DNA of 64,000 bases from contig JAESIW010000180.1 in the NCBI GenBank assembly GCA_016802295.1, positions 1,739,619-1,803,618 of the forward strand. The letters are read 5' to 3'. Shown piece by piece: positions 48,810 to 61,500 of the stretch. A program made the position numbers and the translations under genes. The notes under the pieces were generated by a model, which was not told the DNA's origin, made no database searches, and was given only the letters and a program-made list of their open reading frames with translations. The number at the start of each line of letters is the position of its first letter. Within the stretch, counting starts at the first letter, position 1. This DNA comes from Brachionus rotundiformis. Its lineage: Eukaryota > Rotifera > Eurotatoria > Ploima > Brachionidae.

Positions 48810-50165
48810 ATGTTTAATAAATTTAAAACTGAGTTGAGTAAAAACTCCGACTTTGGTTCCTCACCCTCGATTCTAAACTCTGTCAAAACAAACAGAAAAA
48901 ATTCGACCAAGAAATTGGAACCAGTTGAGTCAGGTGTGTCGGAAGATAACCAATCAAGCGATGATAATTCGAGCCAAAAAAATATACCTAACTCAGATAA
49001 TCAAGACTCTTTATTAATTAACAATTCTTCGTCTCAAAGTGCTGAACCAAATAATGACAGCAAGGATTCATTTTCGGTCTATAAAGCCCAACTTCAAGAA
49101 TTAAACCAATCACTCCTCAAAGAAATAGATAATTTGCATGTAAATTTTTCAAAATTTAAATTAATTTATGATAAGGAATACATTATTTTTTGTAAAGTCT
49201 GAAATTAATCAAAAAAATTCTGAAAATGAAGAGTTAAGAAGTGAACTAGTAAGGTATAAAAACATGGTAAGTTTTGGTGCAAACAAAAAAATTTTTGTTA
49301 AAGTTTGAAAAGTTAATAGACAGAGAAAATAAATTAAATTTGGAAAGTGAGAATTCACAAATTATGATGGAAGAATATGAAACCAAAATAAATTATCTAA
49401 TAACTGGTTTTTAATTTTACTTTTGTATTCTATTATAATAAGATTTTTATTAAGAAAAAGAAGAGCTTGTTATCAAAAATGCAGAGCTTTCCGAAAAATA
49501 CGAGTCCCTAAAATTGCTGAACACAAAGCAACCCGAACCTTATTCCTTTAGCACTTTATTTGAAGCAGATAACACAAAGAGATCTCCAATATCAAATGAT
49601 TTTGTTGATGAAATAAAATCTCTTAAAGAGGAAGTAAATGAAAAGAACAAGGTTTTTTTTTACCAATAAATTAATTTTATTTTTAATTTTTTTTTAATAA
49701 AAGACCATCAAAAATCTCCAACATAGAGTGAATGATTTGAAAAAAACATTACAAAAAGAGCTCAAATATCATATGCTACCGAATGACAAAAAAACAAAAG
49801 CTCAAAATGAGTTACCAACTGCTGGACAAAACACGCCCATTCTAAATAATGAATTATCACCACCAATTTCCAATACATCCTTAAATTATAACCAAAATAT
49901 GAACGATAAAAGTCCGGGAAAATTTTGCTTAATTTTAAAAAATAATCACCCATATTCAGATATGAGTGTTCTTCATGATGATGTAAATTTTAAGTATCTA
50001 AAACATGTTGTTCTTAAATTCTTAACAAGTCGCGAGTATGAGGCTATTCATTTGGTCAAAGCACTGGCTGTTTTACTTAATTTAAGTAAGGAAGAAGAAA
50101 ATGTAGTTAAAAGTACTTTGGAATGGAAAATGTCGTGGTTCGGAATAAAGCCTAAAATAATATAA
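48810..50165 (+). CDS. GOLGA1: Golgin-97 homologue with GRIP domain, short form
   Basis: Five exons, 48810-49139, 49198-49266, 49313-49406, 49455-49651 and 49704-50165, giving 383 residues. The N terminus MFNKFKTELSKNSDF resembles the golgin-97 start. A Ser/Asn/Asp-rich stretch and a short coiled coil follow. Then comes the diagnostic NEKNKTIKNLQHRVNDLKKT with LQKELK directly after it. The C-terminal GRIP domain reads VNFKYLKHVVLKFLTSREYE, then KALAVLLNLSKEEENVV and EWKMSWFG. The GRIP domain binds Arl1-GTP and targets trans-Golgi membranes, where golgin-97 tethers endosome-derived vesicles. Vertebrate golgin-97 is about 767 residues, so roughly half the coiled coil is absent here. Two introns use GTTTTT donors, weaker than the local norm. 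Confidence 0.9.
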
Positions 50166-50460
50166 TACTTGTTATTGGAATTTTTTTTTACAAAATCGAT
50201 AATTTAAGTTTAATTTTATATCACAAATAAATTTTCAAAAATAAAGCTCTCTTTGTATTATTTTTAGTATTTAGTTTATCACATTCAATTCATATATTAT
50301 GACTCGCTAAATTATCCTTAAAAAATTAATATTAAATTTTGAAATGATGATAAAGCGATACTGTTACCGTGTGAATAAATGACTAATCTAGACTATATTA
50401 GATTTCCTTAGAGATCTTTATTTAAGAATCTAGGTTTGTTTTAATTGATTACAATACAAT

Positions 50461-50827
50461 TACCGTAATGCCTTGCCCCCTAATGCATTGCACTTTAAAC
50501 GAGAATTCTGGATTTTAATGCTGCATTTAGCCCACTTTTTTTTCCAGATACGCTGCGACTAAAAATGCTGCAGTTAATGTCAAAATTTTGGTATAAATGC
50601 CGCATTAAATATGTAAAAAATATGTAAAAAATAATAAAAATAAAAATTAATAATAAAAAATTTTATTATTTTTCACATATTTAATGCGGCATTTATACCA
50701 AAATTTTGACATTAACTGCAGCATTTTTAGTCGCAGCGTATCTGGAAAAAAAAGTGGGTTAAATGCATGCATTAAAATCCAGAATTCTGAAAATAAATGC
50801 CGCATTAGGGGGCAAGGCATTACGGTA
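50461..50827. mobile_element. Long palindromic element with TACCGTAA ends (MITE-like)
   Basis: A 367-base near-perfect palindrome. The left end TACCGTAATGCCTTGCCCCC is mirrored by a right end ending GGGGGCAAGGCATTACGGTA. Inner blocks such as CCAGATACGCTGCGACTAAA and AAAATTTTGGTATAAATGCC are also mirrored, leaving an AT-rich centre near 50640. No coding capacity. The arms are much richer in GC than the flanks. Termini resemble those at 44439-44624. Confidence 0.8.
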
Positions 50828-51010
50828 AAAAAAATATAAAATGATAAAAGAGAATATTGTCTTAATTTAAAAAAAAACTTTATTTAAAATAAAAGAACGG
50901 TTCAAAAGTTATAGTTAAAATAAAATAAGATCTTTCATTAACGTTTCAACGCTTACATTGGGGTATATCCGTCAATTACATAAATTCAAGCTATTAAGAT
51001 ACAAAAAAAA

Positions 51011-51248
51011 GTAATTGTTTGACCACTTCAACTAAAAGCGTTTCAAATTCTTTAGGGATCCACGGGGTAGCACCTTTACCATTTGCAGGTCTTTAATACT
51101 TTTCATTGATTCGGTCGTTAAGTGTTGAATATGGAATGTTAAAGCGCACAGAAGCTTGATGTTTATTAGCTTCAATTTCGGCAATGGCTATTTGTAAAGT
51201 TTCTTGGCTATAAGCTTTTTGGGTTTTTTGGAAGTTACTTCTTGGCAT
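51011..51248 (-). pseudogene. HTH-psq (CENP-B/pogo-type) DNA-binding fragment
   Basis: The minus strand reads MPRSNFQKTQKAYSQETLQI, then AIAEIEANKHQASVRF and NIPYSTLNDRINEKY. This is the pattern of the pipsqueak helix-turn-helix at the N terminus of pogo/Tigger-type transposases and domesticated relatives. A TAA at 51093-51095 interrupts the frame before RPANGKGATPWIPKEFE. No DDE catalytic region is found nearby. A decayed transposase head is most likely. Confidence 0.65.
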
Positions 51249-52188
51249 TTTTAAAAAGTTTTTTTTTAAATATCAATCAAATAGAAAATTCACACTATTT
51301 ATTGTAATAAATGAAATTTAAACGGTTTAACCCCAATCCCATTTTTTTCTTAAACTTATTTTATTTTTGTTAAGTTTTTGAATTTTTTAAAAAGAAATTC
51401 GTAACCAGCATCAAAAAATGCATATAATAATGTTCTTTATTCAAATTTTTACCAATTATCAAGAAATTTTTTTTTTGATTATAATATTACTAATATTTTT
51501 GAGTTAAACAAAGATTCAAGCATTATTTTGAGGTAAAAAGAAATTATTAAATTATTATATCTTAAAAAGGATAATAAAAATTGAAATTTTAAAAACTTGT
51601 CTTTAATTTTCGTAATTCTTTTTTTTTAAAAGTATAATATTCATGAATAGAAATGATTCAGAATTCGTCATTTTAGAAATTTGAGAAATTTAAAAAATTT
51701 AAATGTTAACTTTTATCTGAAATTTACCAAATAAGCATAAAATCAAAATTATAAAGAAATAAATATTTCAAAAAATTATCTCAAATAATTTATTAGATTT
51801 AATTAGTCATAAACTTATACTACTATGGCGTATTTTGATGAATTTCAATAAATTTAACAAAAAATCTTATAGGGCTTTTTACCATTTAAAAATGAATATT
51901 GTTAATAAATTTCGATATTAAATTTTCTTCATGTTGAAAATATAAGATAAGATATGTTTTTATTTCTGAAATTTTTTATAAATTGGCAATGATATTTTCA
52001 TAATAATTTTAAATTAATTGTTTAATTTTTATTTCAAAAGAGCTTAATTTTTAAAGTTATTTTTTATTCCCTATTTTCAACAGTTCAATAATTACCAATT
52101 TTTTAATGGATAATAACAAAGATTTGAGAATTATTTTATTTTTTGCCTTTAAGATTATATTAATCTTTTTCTTAAATAAAGAAGTAAA
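51249..52188. other. Spacer upstream of TMBIM4
   Basis: About 940 AT-rich bases; no gene seen. Confidence 0.55.
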
Positions 52189-53161
52189 ATGAATTTTTAC
52201 TCGAACCAAAATAATCAAGAAAATCCCTTGTTTTTCACCGGATTAAACAAAGGTCCAAGTGTTCTAAACTCCAGCCCTAACGTTAGATTGGGATTCCTGA
52301 AAAAAGTATATGGAATTCTTATGGTTCAATTGGCACTTACAACAGCCATTAGCTCGTTTGTCCTTCTTACACCGAGCATTCAATTATTTTTAGTAACCAA
52401 GTAAAAAATTAATTTATTAAAATAAAATATGTTTTAATTAAAAATTATCTCTTTTTAGTTATTGGTTATTATTAGTAAGTGCCTTTGGAAATCTGGTCAT
52501 TGGATGGGTTTTGATGGAAAAAAGAAATGTATATCCAACTAATTTCTATTTAATGGGAGCCTTTGTAAGATTCCACAAAATGAAGTACTTTTTTCTATTT
52601 ATATCTTAATGATTTTGAATTTTAGACTTTTCTAAATTCAATTACTCTTGGAATGATTGGTAAGGATTAAAAAATCGAATATTTCTTAAACATTATTTTT
52701 AAATTTCTAGTGGCTCAATATCCGGTATCGGTCATTGTTCAGGCACTTTTCTTAACAACAATTATCACTCTAGGATTGACAGTATATACTTTCACATCCA
52801 AAATTGATATTACCAACATCGGTGGATATTTGTATTCTTTCTTATCTGTCTTATTTTTCGCAAGTTTAATTCACGTAAGAATTTAGACATTATTAGTTGA
52901 ATTTTAAATATATTTTATATTTTTTAGCTTTTTATGGGTAATTCATTTACTGAGACAGGATTGGCAGTTTTGGGAGCTTTCTTGTTTGCTGGATACATTA
53001 TTTACGATACCAACTTGATAATGAAATACCTGAGCGCTGAAGAATACATAATCGGTGTATTGAATTTATACATGGACATAATTAATCTGTTCATTAAATT
53101 GCTTAAGATACTAAATAGCTTTAATGATTCAAATAAGAAAAATAAAAAAAGAGAAGAATAA
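52189..53161 (+). CDS. TMBIM4: Bax inhibitor-1 family protein, TMBIM4/GAAP type
   Basis: Five exons, 52189-52400, 52459-52564, 52626-52659, 52711-52874 and 52928-53161, giving 249 residues (human TMBIM4 is 238). Seven hydrophobic segments begin at KKVYGILMVQLALTTAISSF. Family motifs are LTVYTFTSKIDITNIGGYL and GYIIYDTNLIMKYLSAEEYI, then LNLYMDIINLF, the conserved C-terminal pattern with acidic residues that gate the calcium leak. Expected in Golgi or ER membranes, limiting stored calcium and apoptosis. A basic tail (NKKNKKREE) ends the protein. Confidence 0.9.
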
Positions 53162-56100
53162 GAGTGAATATCATTATATTCATAAAACAAATCTATTTTT
53201 TTTTAAAAAACTATAAATAATTTTAACCATTAAATTAAAAATAAACTCTGAATAAATTTGTTTTTTTATTAAATTGTTTGTGTAATTATTGGTTAATTAT
53301 GAGTATTGATTCTTAAAATAGTGATTACTATAAGATAAGCAAAGTATTTTATTTATTAAAATATTTTTTAAAAGATATGTGTTTGTGTTTTGCCATTAAG
53401 TGTTTGTTTATTAAAAGTTTACTTTGTTTGGAACATTCTAATGTCGATTTCTTGATCAAATTTTTTTAATAATTAAAATAATTTCTTTAAAAATTATGAA
53501 AAATAATCAATCAATTTAATTTTTTTGTTAAGGTTTAGAAAATTAATTTAAAAAAAAAAAATTTAAAAAAATGTTTAAATTTTTGCCAAAAATATAAAGA
53601 TTTTATAAAGTTTAATTATTTAATCATAAATTAACAATATATTAATATTAACTCTAAATTAACCAAATCATTATCAACTTCCATATTAGAATTCGCAATA
53701 GAATGCTTTTATTATAAGAAAGTTTAAAAACTTTATTTTCAAAGATGCTTATTTAACTGAAGCAAACTATTTTAAATTAAGTACAATAACTTGGGAGAGA
53801 TGCGACCAATTTCAATGTTTTAACTAAAGCCAATAAATTTCTGTACAATTCTAATTTAAATTTTAAAATATTAATAATCATCATGGTTAATAGATTCACG
53901 AAATAAATAATTGTATTGAATCTTTAATCGAAAATCATTTACATGATAGAATTTATTAAGCTTTTACATAAGTAAATTGACATGCTACCAATAGACTTTA
54001 TAGTTCAAAATTTTTAGTATTTAAGTATTTTTCTAATTGAAAAAATCGGTAATTTAATATTTTCTTTTATTAGTTAAAATAATTGAAGAAGCTTAAATTT
54101 TATCTAATTTTATATAATATTTTTTTAAATTAATTGTTATCTTTTCTTATATAGTTAATTTTTAAAAAGAATAATAGTTAATTTTTTTTGTTAATTGGAT
54201 TTAAAAAAAATATAAAATTAAATTTTAAATTAATTTTCAATCAAAAGGGCTAACTTTTTTGATTTTTTAAGAAGGAAAATATTTCGTATACGTCTTAAAA
54301 ACCGAAGAGAGTTAAAATATAAAAATGCATAAAAAAAAAGTTTCGTAAATTTGAATACCTTATTAGATTCTAAAGATTGTGATAAGCTTAATTTTAAATT
54401 GTAATTTAATATTTTTATCAAATAATTTTAAAACGAAGAAAATATGAAAAATATATTTTATTTGGCCTTTTTAATCTAAATAATTGCTGTAATTTTTATT
54501 AATAACTATTTTTATAGTATTATTAATTTTTTTGAAAAATTTTTAAATTTGTTAAAATTTGGTTGAAAAGAGAATTTCTGATTCACTTTGGATAAGTTAA
54601 GAACAAAACTAGGATTGTATATAACTTTGACAAAATCGTTTGTTTTCTTTTTTAAATAGATCAAGAACTTTTTTTCGAAGAAAATATTTTTATAATTTTA
54701 AGTTAACAATAGGCAGTTTTACTGATCCTGACCTAAATCTTTTTTGCATCAAATTGAAAAGGAAAAGGTTTTAAAATAAATATAAAAGGTAATTTTTAGG
54801 TTACTTTAAAAGCTATCAAAAATTATTTGTCCTAAATATATTTAAATAAAATTAATCAAAATCCATTATCAAATAAATATTTCATTTTTCCGATTATCTA
54901 TCAGATTTAATAATTCGAAATTGTTCAATAAATACCGTATTTTCCGAAAAATAAATGTCACTTATTTTTACTTTGTTTTAATTTAAATAAAATATATTAT
55001 AAAATTTTGCATAATATAATTTAACGAGAACAAAATAATTAAATCTAGAATTTTCCATTCAGGTACCTGAATACAGATAAAATTACAATATTTTTTAGTT
55101 TTTATCCTCATTACTTTAAAAAAGCATGTTAAAATTAATATCTAATATAATTACTATTTGGTATAGAATGTATTTCAGATAAGAAATGAAATTATGTTTT
55201 TGGATCTAGAATAGGAGGCTTCCTGTGTTGTTTGTTGGTTTAATAAGCTCATTAATCCTAATTTGTCAACTAAATCACATTAGTTATCCTAAAAATATTG
55301 GTTTAATTTCTAAAAATTTGAAGCTTTTTCAATAAGTATTCACGAGACACAAATCTAATAAGGCAAGACATTAATTGTCACCCTAAAAAATAAAAATAGA
55401 CGACAGGCTCTTTAAGCAAATTTTCTGGCAACAAACACGTGTTCGTGAGAAAGAAAATAGAACAACCATGCAAGAAACCCTTAAAATCTGGTTTGATTTT
55501 ATCATTTTGTTTAAAATAAAATATATTTATTTTAAGGTTAAACCTATCAAAATATACGAGTTTTAGAACTATGTATAGTTCCAAAAATAATTGTCCTTGT
55601 AATTTTTGGGTCATGTTTAGTCAAATGGTTAAATATTGTGGAAAAGACATTTTAAACCATTCACATATTGTAAAAAGATAAATTTCAAAGTAAAATATTA
55701 GAAAATAAGAACATTATTGCGTGAAATAATTTAACTTTTTGTATACACATTTATCCATTTAGACTTGAAACTTTAATTTGATAAATATTTTATTCATGTA
55801 AGACCAGGAAATTGCTAAGAGGATAGTAAATAACCAGATAGAAACATTATTGCTTTATTAATGCATTTTAAAGGTTAAACTAACAAATATTTCAAATAGT
55901 TTGGTATTAGAGTGACCCAATAGTTGTATAAGTAGGAGTTTTTTTATAAATAAAAAAAAATTATTATATGTATTTTATGTTATCTGTATTTAAACATTAA
56001 AAGAAAACAAGGATGCTTAGTTAGCGCTTTAGTTATTGCTATAAAGTAAAAAGATAATTTAGCAAAATTACCTTGATTAGTAAATATTTTGCTGGTTTGG

Positions 56101-58559
56101 TTTAAAAATTATGTAAATATTTGAAAAACTAAAATAATTTTTCTCACAACATATTAAGTATTGCATAAAGTTAAAAGTTTATTCTAAGTGAGTTTTATTA
56201 AAAGATAGGTAATTGGCTCGAAGAGAACTTTATATTTAAAAATTTTCCACTAAATTACAGAATTAAACAAGATTAGTAATCAAGATTTTATTTTAAATTT
56301 GTCATATTCGAGAATTATATGCTCCAATTGGTTTTGTTTTTTTTTTATGCGGTACGTCCGGAATGTACCTTAATATTTGTATTTAATTTAGTTGTTTATT
56401 TTTGTGGTGTACTTTAGCCTCAAGCATTATTTTAATTTTAATTAAGATTTTCTAACTCAGTAGATTTTGTCCAATTAGAAATACTGGACAAACTAGATAT
56501 AATGAATTTTTGCTAATTTTTAATAGATTTCAAATTTTAATTTAATAGTTCCAATTTGTGATTTAAAAACTATTTTGGTCGAATTTTTTAAAGAATTAGT
56601 ATTTCTCTTTTTCTCTCTCTCTCTCTGTCTTCTTATTTTCTAAAGATTGTGGTCACACTTGAAAGATTGGAAATAATGACCAAATTAAATTTGTAATCAA
56701 ATTTCAATACTTTTGATAATTGCACTTTTTTTTCAATTTGCCATATGGTAATTAGTTTTTTCCCATTGCAGGTTTTTTGATTCATTGGACAAGCTTTCTG
56801 AACATGTCCATCAATTGTTAAATAAGTATTGTTCGAGACTAATAAAGTGCTTATACACAAATTGTTTAATCAAGAATCAATTATAAAAGAAATTGAAAAA
56901 ATTTCAAAAAAAAAAATTCTAATTTCTTTAGCCAAATCAATAGGGGTTTATTTTGACAGATAATTTTAATTTACTTGAATTCAAAATTTTATTATAATTT
57001 TTTTTTCAGGTGGCAACAAGTATATTCATAAGATAAAAAACAGTCTAGATATATTCGTATTGGGTAGGCGTCGAAGCACATGCATTTTATTCTCAGTTAA
57101 ATGATTAAACCATGTTTGAATAATACCAATAATAAAAGAAAATAATTATTATATATTGAGTCATAAACAACATTTAGGGGATTAGAATGGAATTTTTAGA
57201 TAGACTGACAAAATTCACAGTTAATAGCAAAAAAATTTATAATTTCAACTAAGGTTTCTTATCAAACCAAATTTTTATCACATAAACACACATTCCTATA
57301 GACAGAGACTCATATTTTATTATTTTATTTACACAGAGTCTATTTCTACTAGAGTAAAAGGAAAACATAATTTGACAATCTAATGTAATTTTTTATCAAA
57401 TTGTCAAAAGTTATGTGCCAAGGAAATATTGAGTAAAAAGCTCGCAAGCCGCTGGTTCTTTGTTTGGTTGGATCAATTTTAATAATTGGTTGTATTATGA
57501 TAACTTGAATTATTTTAATTCAAATTTTCATCAAATTAGCATACTTAATATGCGCACTTAATTTTTTTTCTCTTCTAACTAAACTTCAAATGTTCTAGAT
57601 TGAAGTTTTACTTGCTTGAGCCAATACGGCACAATATAACTGCAAGTTTAAATAATCATAATCAATTTTTTTTAAACATTATAAATTCTCGCTAAAATCT
57701 AGAGTTTAGCAAATTTCAAATGGCTGCAGTTTAAAACTAAGTCTATAAAGCTCAATAAAAAGCTTGCAATTGGAGACAAAATGCATTCTTTATATCGAAT
57801 GCCAATTTGTCAAATGGCTTTTTTCTCTTTTAGTTTCTGATATTTGTGTGTGCACATATTTAATCTGTGCCAAAGCGACCACTTTCAAATGCACAGAAAT
57901 TGAGTGCAAGTTTTTTCTTTATTCTAGTTGCAATATTATTTCAAAATTTCAAATCTCTTTCCGATATCGTCATTTAATAATCATAATGTAAATCATAATT
58001 TCGTTCACAATATTCAAAATTTGCTTCAAAACTCTCACTTAACAGGCTCTCTTTTTTTCTAAATTCTTATGTCATTTTAGCAAAAGTTTGCTTATCCATC
58101 TGTCTTGGAAAGAGCTTGGCCTTTCTTAGTTAAAACAACTGATTGAAAGGTTGGGAAGTTTTGGACAGGTCCATTTTCAGGCAAGAGTTAACCAATGTGA
58201 AAATTTTTCTGTCACCACATGGTAGGCTTTCATGCTAAAGAAAGAACAAAATTAGAAATCAAGTTTTATTTGTTTACAAATTGCTTGCCAAGCATAACAT
58301 CATTGAATTCAGAGTAGATTTTTGGGCATAAGACAAAATATTTGGTCACATACAAAGCGATCAGATAGCGGGAGGGGCGGGGGATATTGACCACTATTTA
58401 CCATTTTTTTAGACCTAGATATTCACAGCAAACTATGTTGTTTTTTTAGTATGCGAACCGAAGATAAAAATCTTAAAAAATAGATAACTACGTCAAAATG
58501 GTTCTATAGCCCAAAATTTCCAAACATAAAAAATTAGTCAAAGTTAGCAAAAATACTCA
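53162..58559. other. Gene desert between TMBIM4 and the CCCH gene
   Basis: About 5.4 kb with no supported exon. It contains a single TACCGTATTTTCC terminus-like sequence at 54933, a CT microsatellite near 56604-56630, AT repeats, and a possible zinc-knuckle scrap (IDGHVQKACPM) on the minus strand near 56770-56810. The part nearest 58560 should hold the promoter and 5' leader of the CCCH gene. Confidence 0.55.
56604..56630. repeat. CT microsatellite
   Basis: A run of CT dinucleotides with two T interruptions in the gene desert. Confidence 0.7.
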
Positions 58560-61500
58560 ATGTTGACGAATACTTATTACCATTCGCAATTTAATCCCCA
58601 AAGCCATTTTAAGCAAATTCAGCTGGTCCAGCATCCTCACCAGCACTCAGGTCCAAGTCAAATAAAAGGTAACTATTTACTCCACGAACCAATACTCATC
58701 GGTTAATGAGTATTTTTTTCATATGTTTCTTGGATTCGATCCAAATAATATAAATCGATCCAACTGTCTAGAAACTCGATTCGCTAGTTCATTATTATTA
58801 TAATTTTGACATTTTGGTCTTTCTTTTTTATTAATTTATATATATATATATTTATACATATGTTTATATGTGAATAAAATTTATTTATTTATATAAATTA
58901 TTTTGATAAATGAAGACATTTTTGTAAAAATTAGCATAGAATCAATATATCGAATTGGGTCGAGCTCAAAACTTAACTGATCTAAAGATAAATTTTGACA
59001 ATTAAAATTTTTCTAGTTCAATCTGATATGGAGTGCACACAAACGAAACTTGAAGTGCCCGTTATAACCACCACCAATTATGGATTCGATCAAGTTAGTT
59101 GTTTTTTTTTAGTCAGTTGACCAGCAGACAGAAAGAAAAAAAAGTTTTTGAGCCAGATAAAAGGGCGTTTTGTTTGTTCTCTAGGAGTCTCTGCGCTAGC
59201 TAAGCCATGCATGGCTTTCTAATACTTTGTTTAGAGTTGATTTTTAGCCAAAGGTGTATTCAAATTTAATTTTATATTCTCTAATTGTCTAGTCAATATT
59301 TTATCTAGTTTTTATTCTAAATCTAAACAATATTAATTAAAATTTGTATCTCAAAACTGAAACATCATTATTTTATCTATTTTTTTTAGAGGAAATTTAT
59401 TAAAATTTGGGTCCAATTTATCCAATTAAGCAAATTACGCATCTAGTTCTACATTTAAACTGTTAAAATATTCTAATTAGCATGGAAGATGCTTAAATGT
59501 CGTAGGATTTTTATGCACCTATCATTCAATAATAAAAACAAAATAGAATAATTAATTTTATTTAATTGAATTAAGTTTTAAAATATACTTTTTTACAATA
59601 CATATATTTAAAGACAATACAGGGCTTTTATTTTCTAAAGCTAATTGGCAAACGATGGCAAAATTAAAATTTTTTTTTATGACAAAAAATTTAATGTATC
59701 CTAATTCAATTGCTATTAAAATTATAATTGATATGAGGTGTTTCAGGTGCCTAGTTATGAAAATAAAATATTTTTCTTGCTAATAAATAACATGACGATT
59801 TGGCTTATGATTTTTAAGAGAATTTTTTAATTTAAAAATGCGAAATAATTCCAGTTAGGGGTCAGAAGATCTGGTGCCTAGCAACCAAGTCAACTAGCCG
59901 AATAGCTGAATACTAAAGATTTATTTTTTTTAGAATAATAACAGCGAGGAAAGCTCACGCTTGATGGACGACATGCTCTTATGCCGTAGCTATTACACAA
60001 GCTCAAAATTGGACAGCTGTTTGGCAATCGATTGTTTTCTGGCACAATCGGAGCCCGGGCCTCCCTGTCTCTCGTCCTCCTCTTCAACCACATCCACTTC
60101 CTCGTCCAGCACTTCACTTAACCTGAACGAACCCGAAAACAAGTCGAACCTCAAAGACCACCTTCAGGTCTACAGTCTAAAGAAAAATACCTTTATATTC
60201 AAAAATGTGAACAAAAACGCCAAAGCCAACTCGCCATGCATCTCTTCGTCGAGCGAATGCTTGAGCTCGGACGAGGGCTATGTGGGCAGCTACTCGGAAA
60301 ACTTCGACTTAACCAAGACAAAAAATAATCAAAATTTGGCTAATTTTGACCAAAACCAGGAGGAGAATGGGATTTTTCGAATACCAGCTTTGTTCACTGG
60401 CGAGGAAAACACCGATGTCAATTTGGACCACATTGACTCGGACGAACTAGATAGATTGGAAAAATGTTTTCCCAAAATGAACCAAAGTGTTTACTGCTTG
60501 GACAATTTGGTCCTGTATGATGATCTAATTAGCTCATTCACTCTTGAGTCCATCGTTGAAATACAAATGTTGTTTAAAAAGATTTTGAATGAGAGGTTGA
60601 GCGCTGAAAAAGTAGATGAGACAGAAATGGCGAGCTGCAATTGGCGAAAAGTGGTCGAAAGAAGGCAAATAAATGCGGCCAAAGAGGGCGAATTTCAACT
60701 AGAGGACCAATGTGACCTGAGCGCCTATCTGAACGAAATAGACATGAACTTGGACTATTCACAGCTAGACCAAATTTATTTAAATTCATCTCTTGTCAAC
60801 ACAAATATGGACCAATGTTTAAAATTTGCACACAACAAAATGGCATTCAATCTTCGCCAATACCATGAGTATCTCAGCAATGGACAAACAATGCCCAGAA
60901 AGTCCCTATTCGCCAACATACAAGTAGACTCAATAGCAGAGTTTGTACCCGTGTTGGACAATGAGTCCTATACTACTTACGAGGACATGTATGAAGTGGA
61001 ATCGAATGACTATGAATTGAACGAGCCGTATGTGACCGATGAGGCCGAATATACCATGGTGGAGAGCGACGACTTGCAAGAGTGTTCGCACAACTTTCTC
61101 ATCGACACCACTGTGATTGCGCATGATTTCGACGAGCTCGAGTCCTCTGCCAACTATGACTTGAACAACATTGACTACGAGGACTACGAAGACCAAGTGT
61201 ACATTGACAGCTTGACCGAAGAAGAGGCCATTTCACTATTGAGAAGCGAGTCGGAATTTTACGCACTGCAAATGTCCCAAGCGGCCAAGTACGGCCTATT
61301 GGACGAGAGTTCGCATAAACACGCCAAAAAGAGCAAAAAAGCCCGGTTTGACAGCGGTCAAACCGACGATCTCTCCAAAACTGATATATTCGAGAGTGTG
61401 TTCAACTATGAAGAGCATTTTGACCACGAACACTTCGACTACAATGACGACATTTACTTGGATGAAAACTACACATTCAACTCGAACCTGTCGGCCTCGT

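Noticed and set aside
55378..55614. Minus-strand frame of 78 codons ending in a hydrophobic stretch
   Set aside because: No domain, no splice partner, and in a gene desert; length is expected by chance at this composition.
56633..56860. Minus-strand frame with GHVQKACPM, like half a CCHC zinc knuckle
   Set aside because: The first two cysteines are missing and nothing around it is coding; kept only as a possible scrap.
57764..57991. Plus-strand cysteine-containing frame of 75 codons
   Set aside because: No signal, domain or splice context; likely random.
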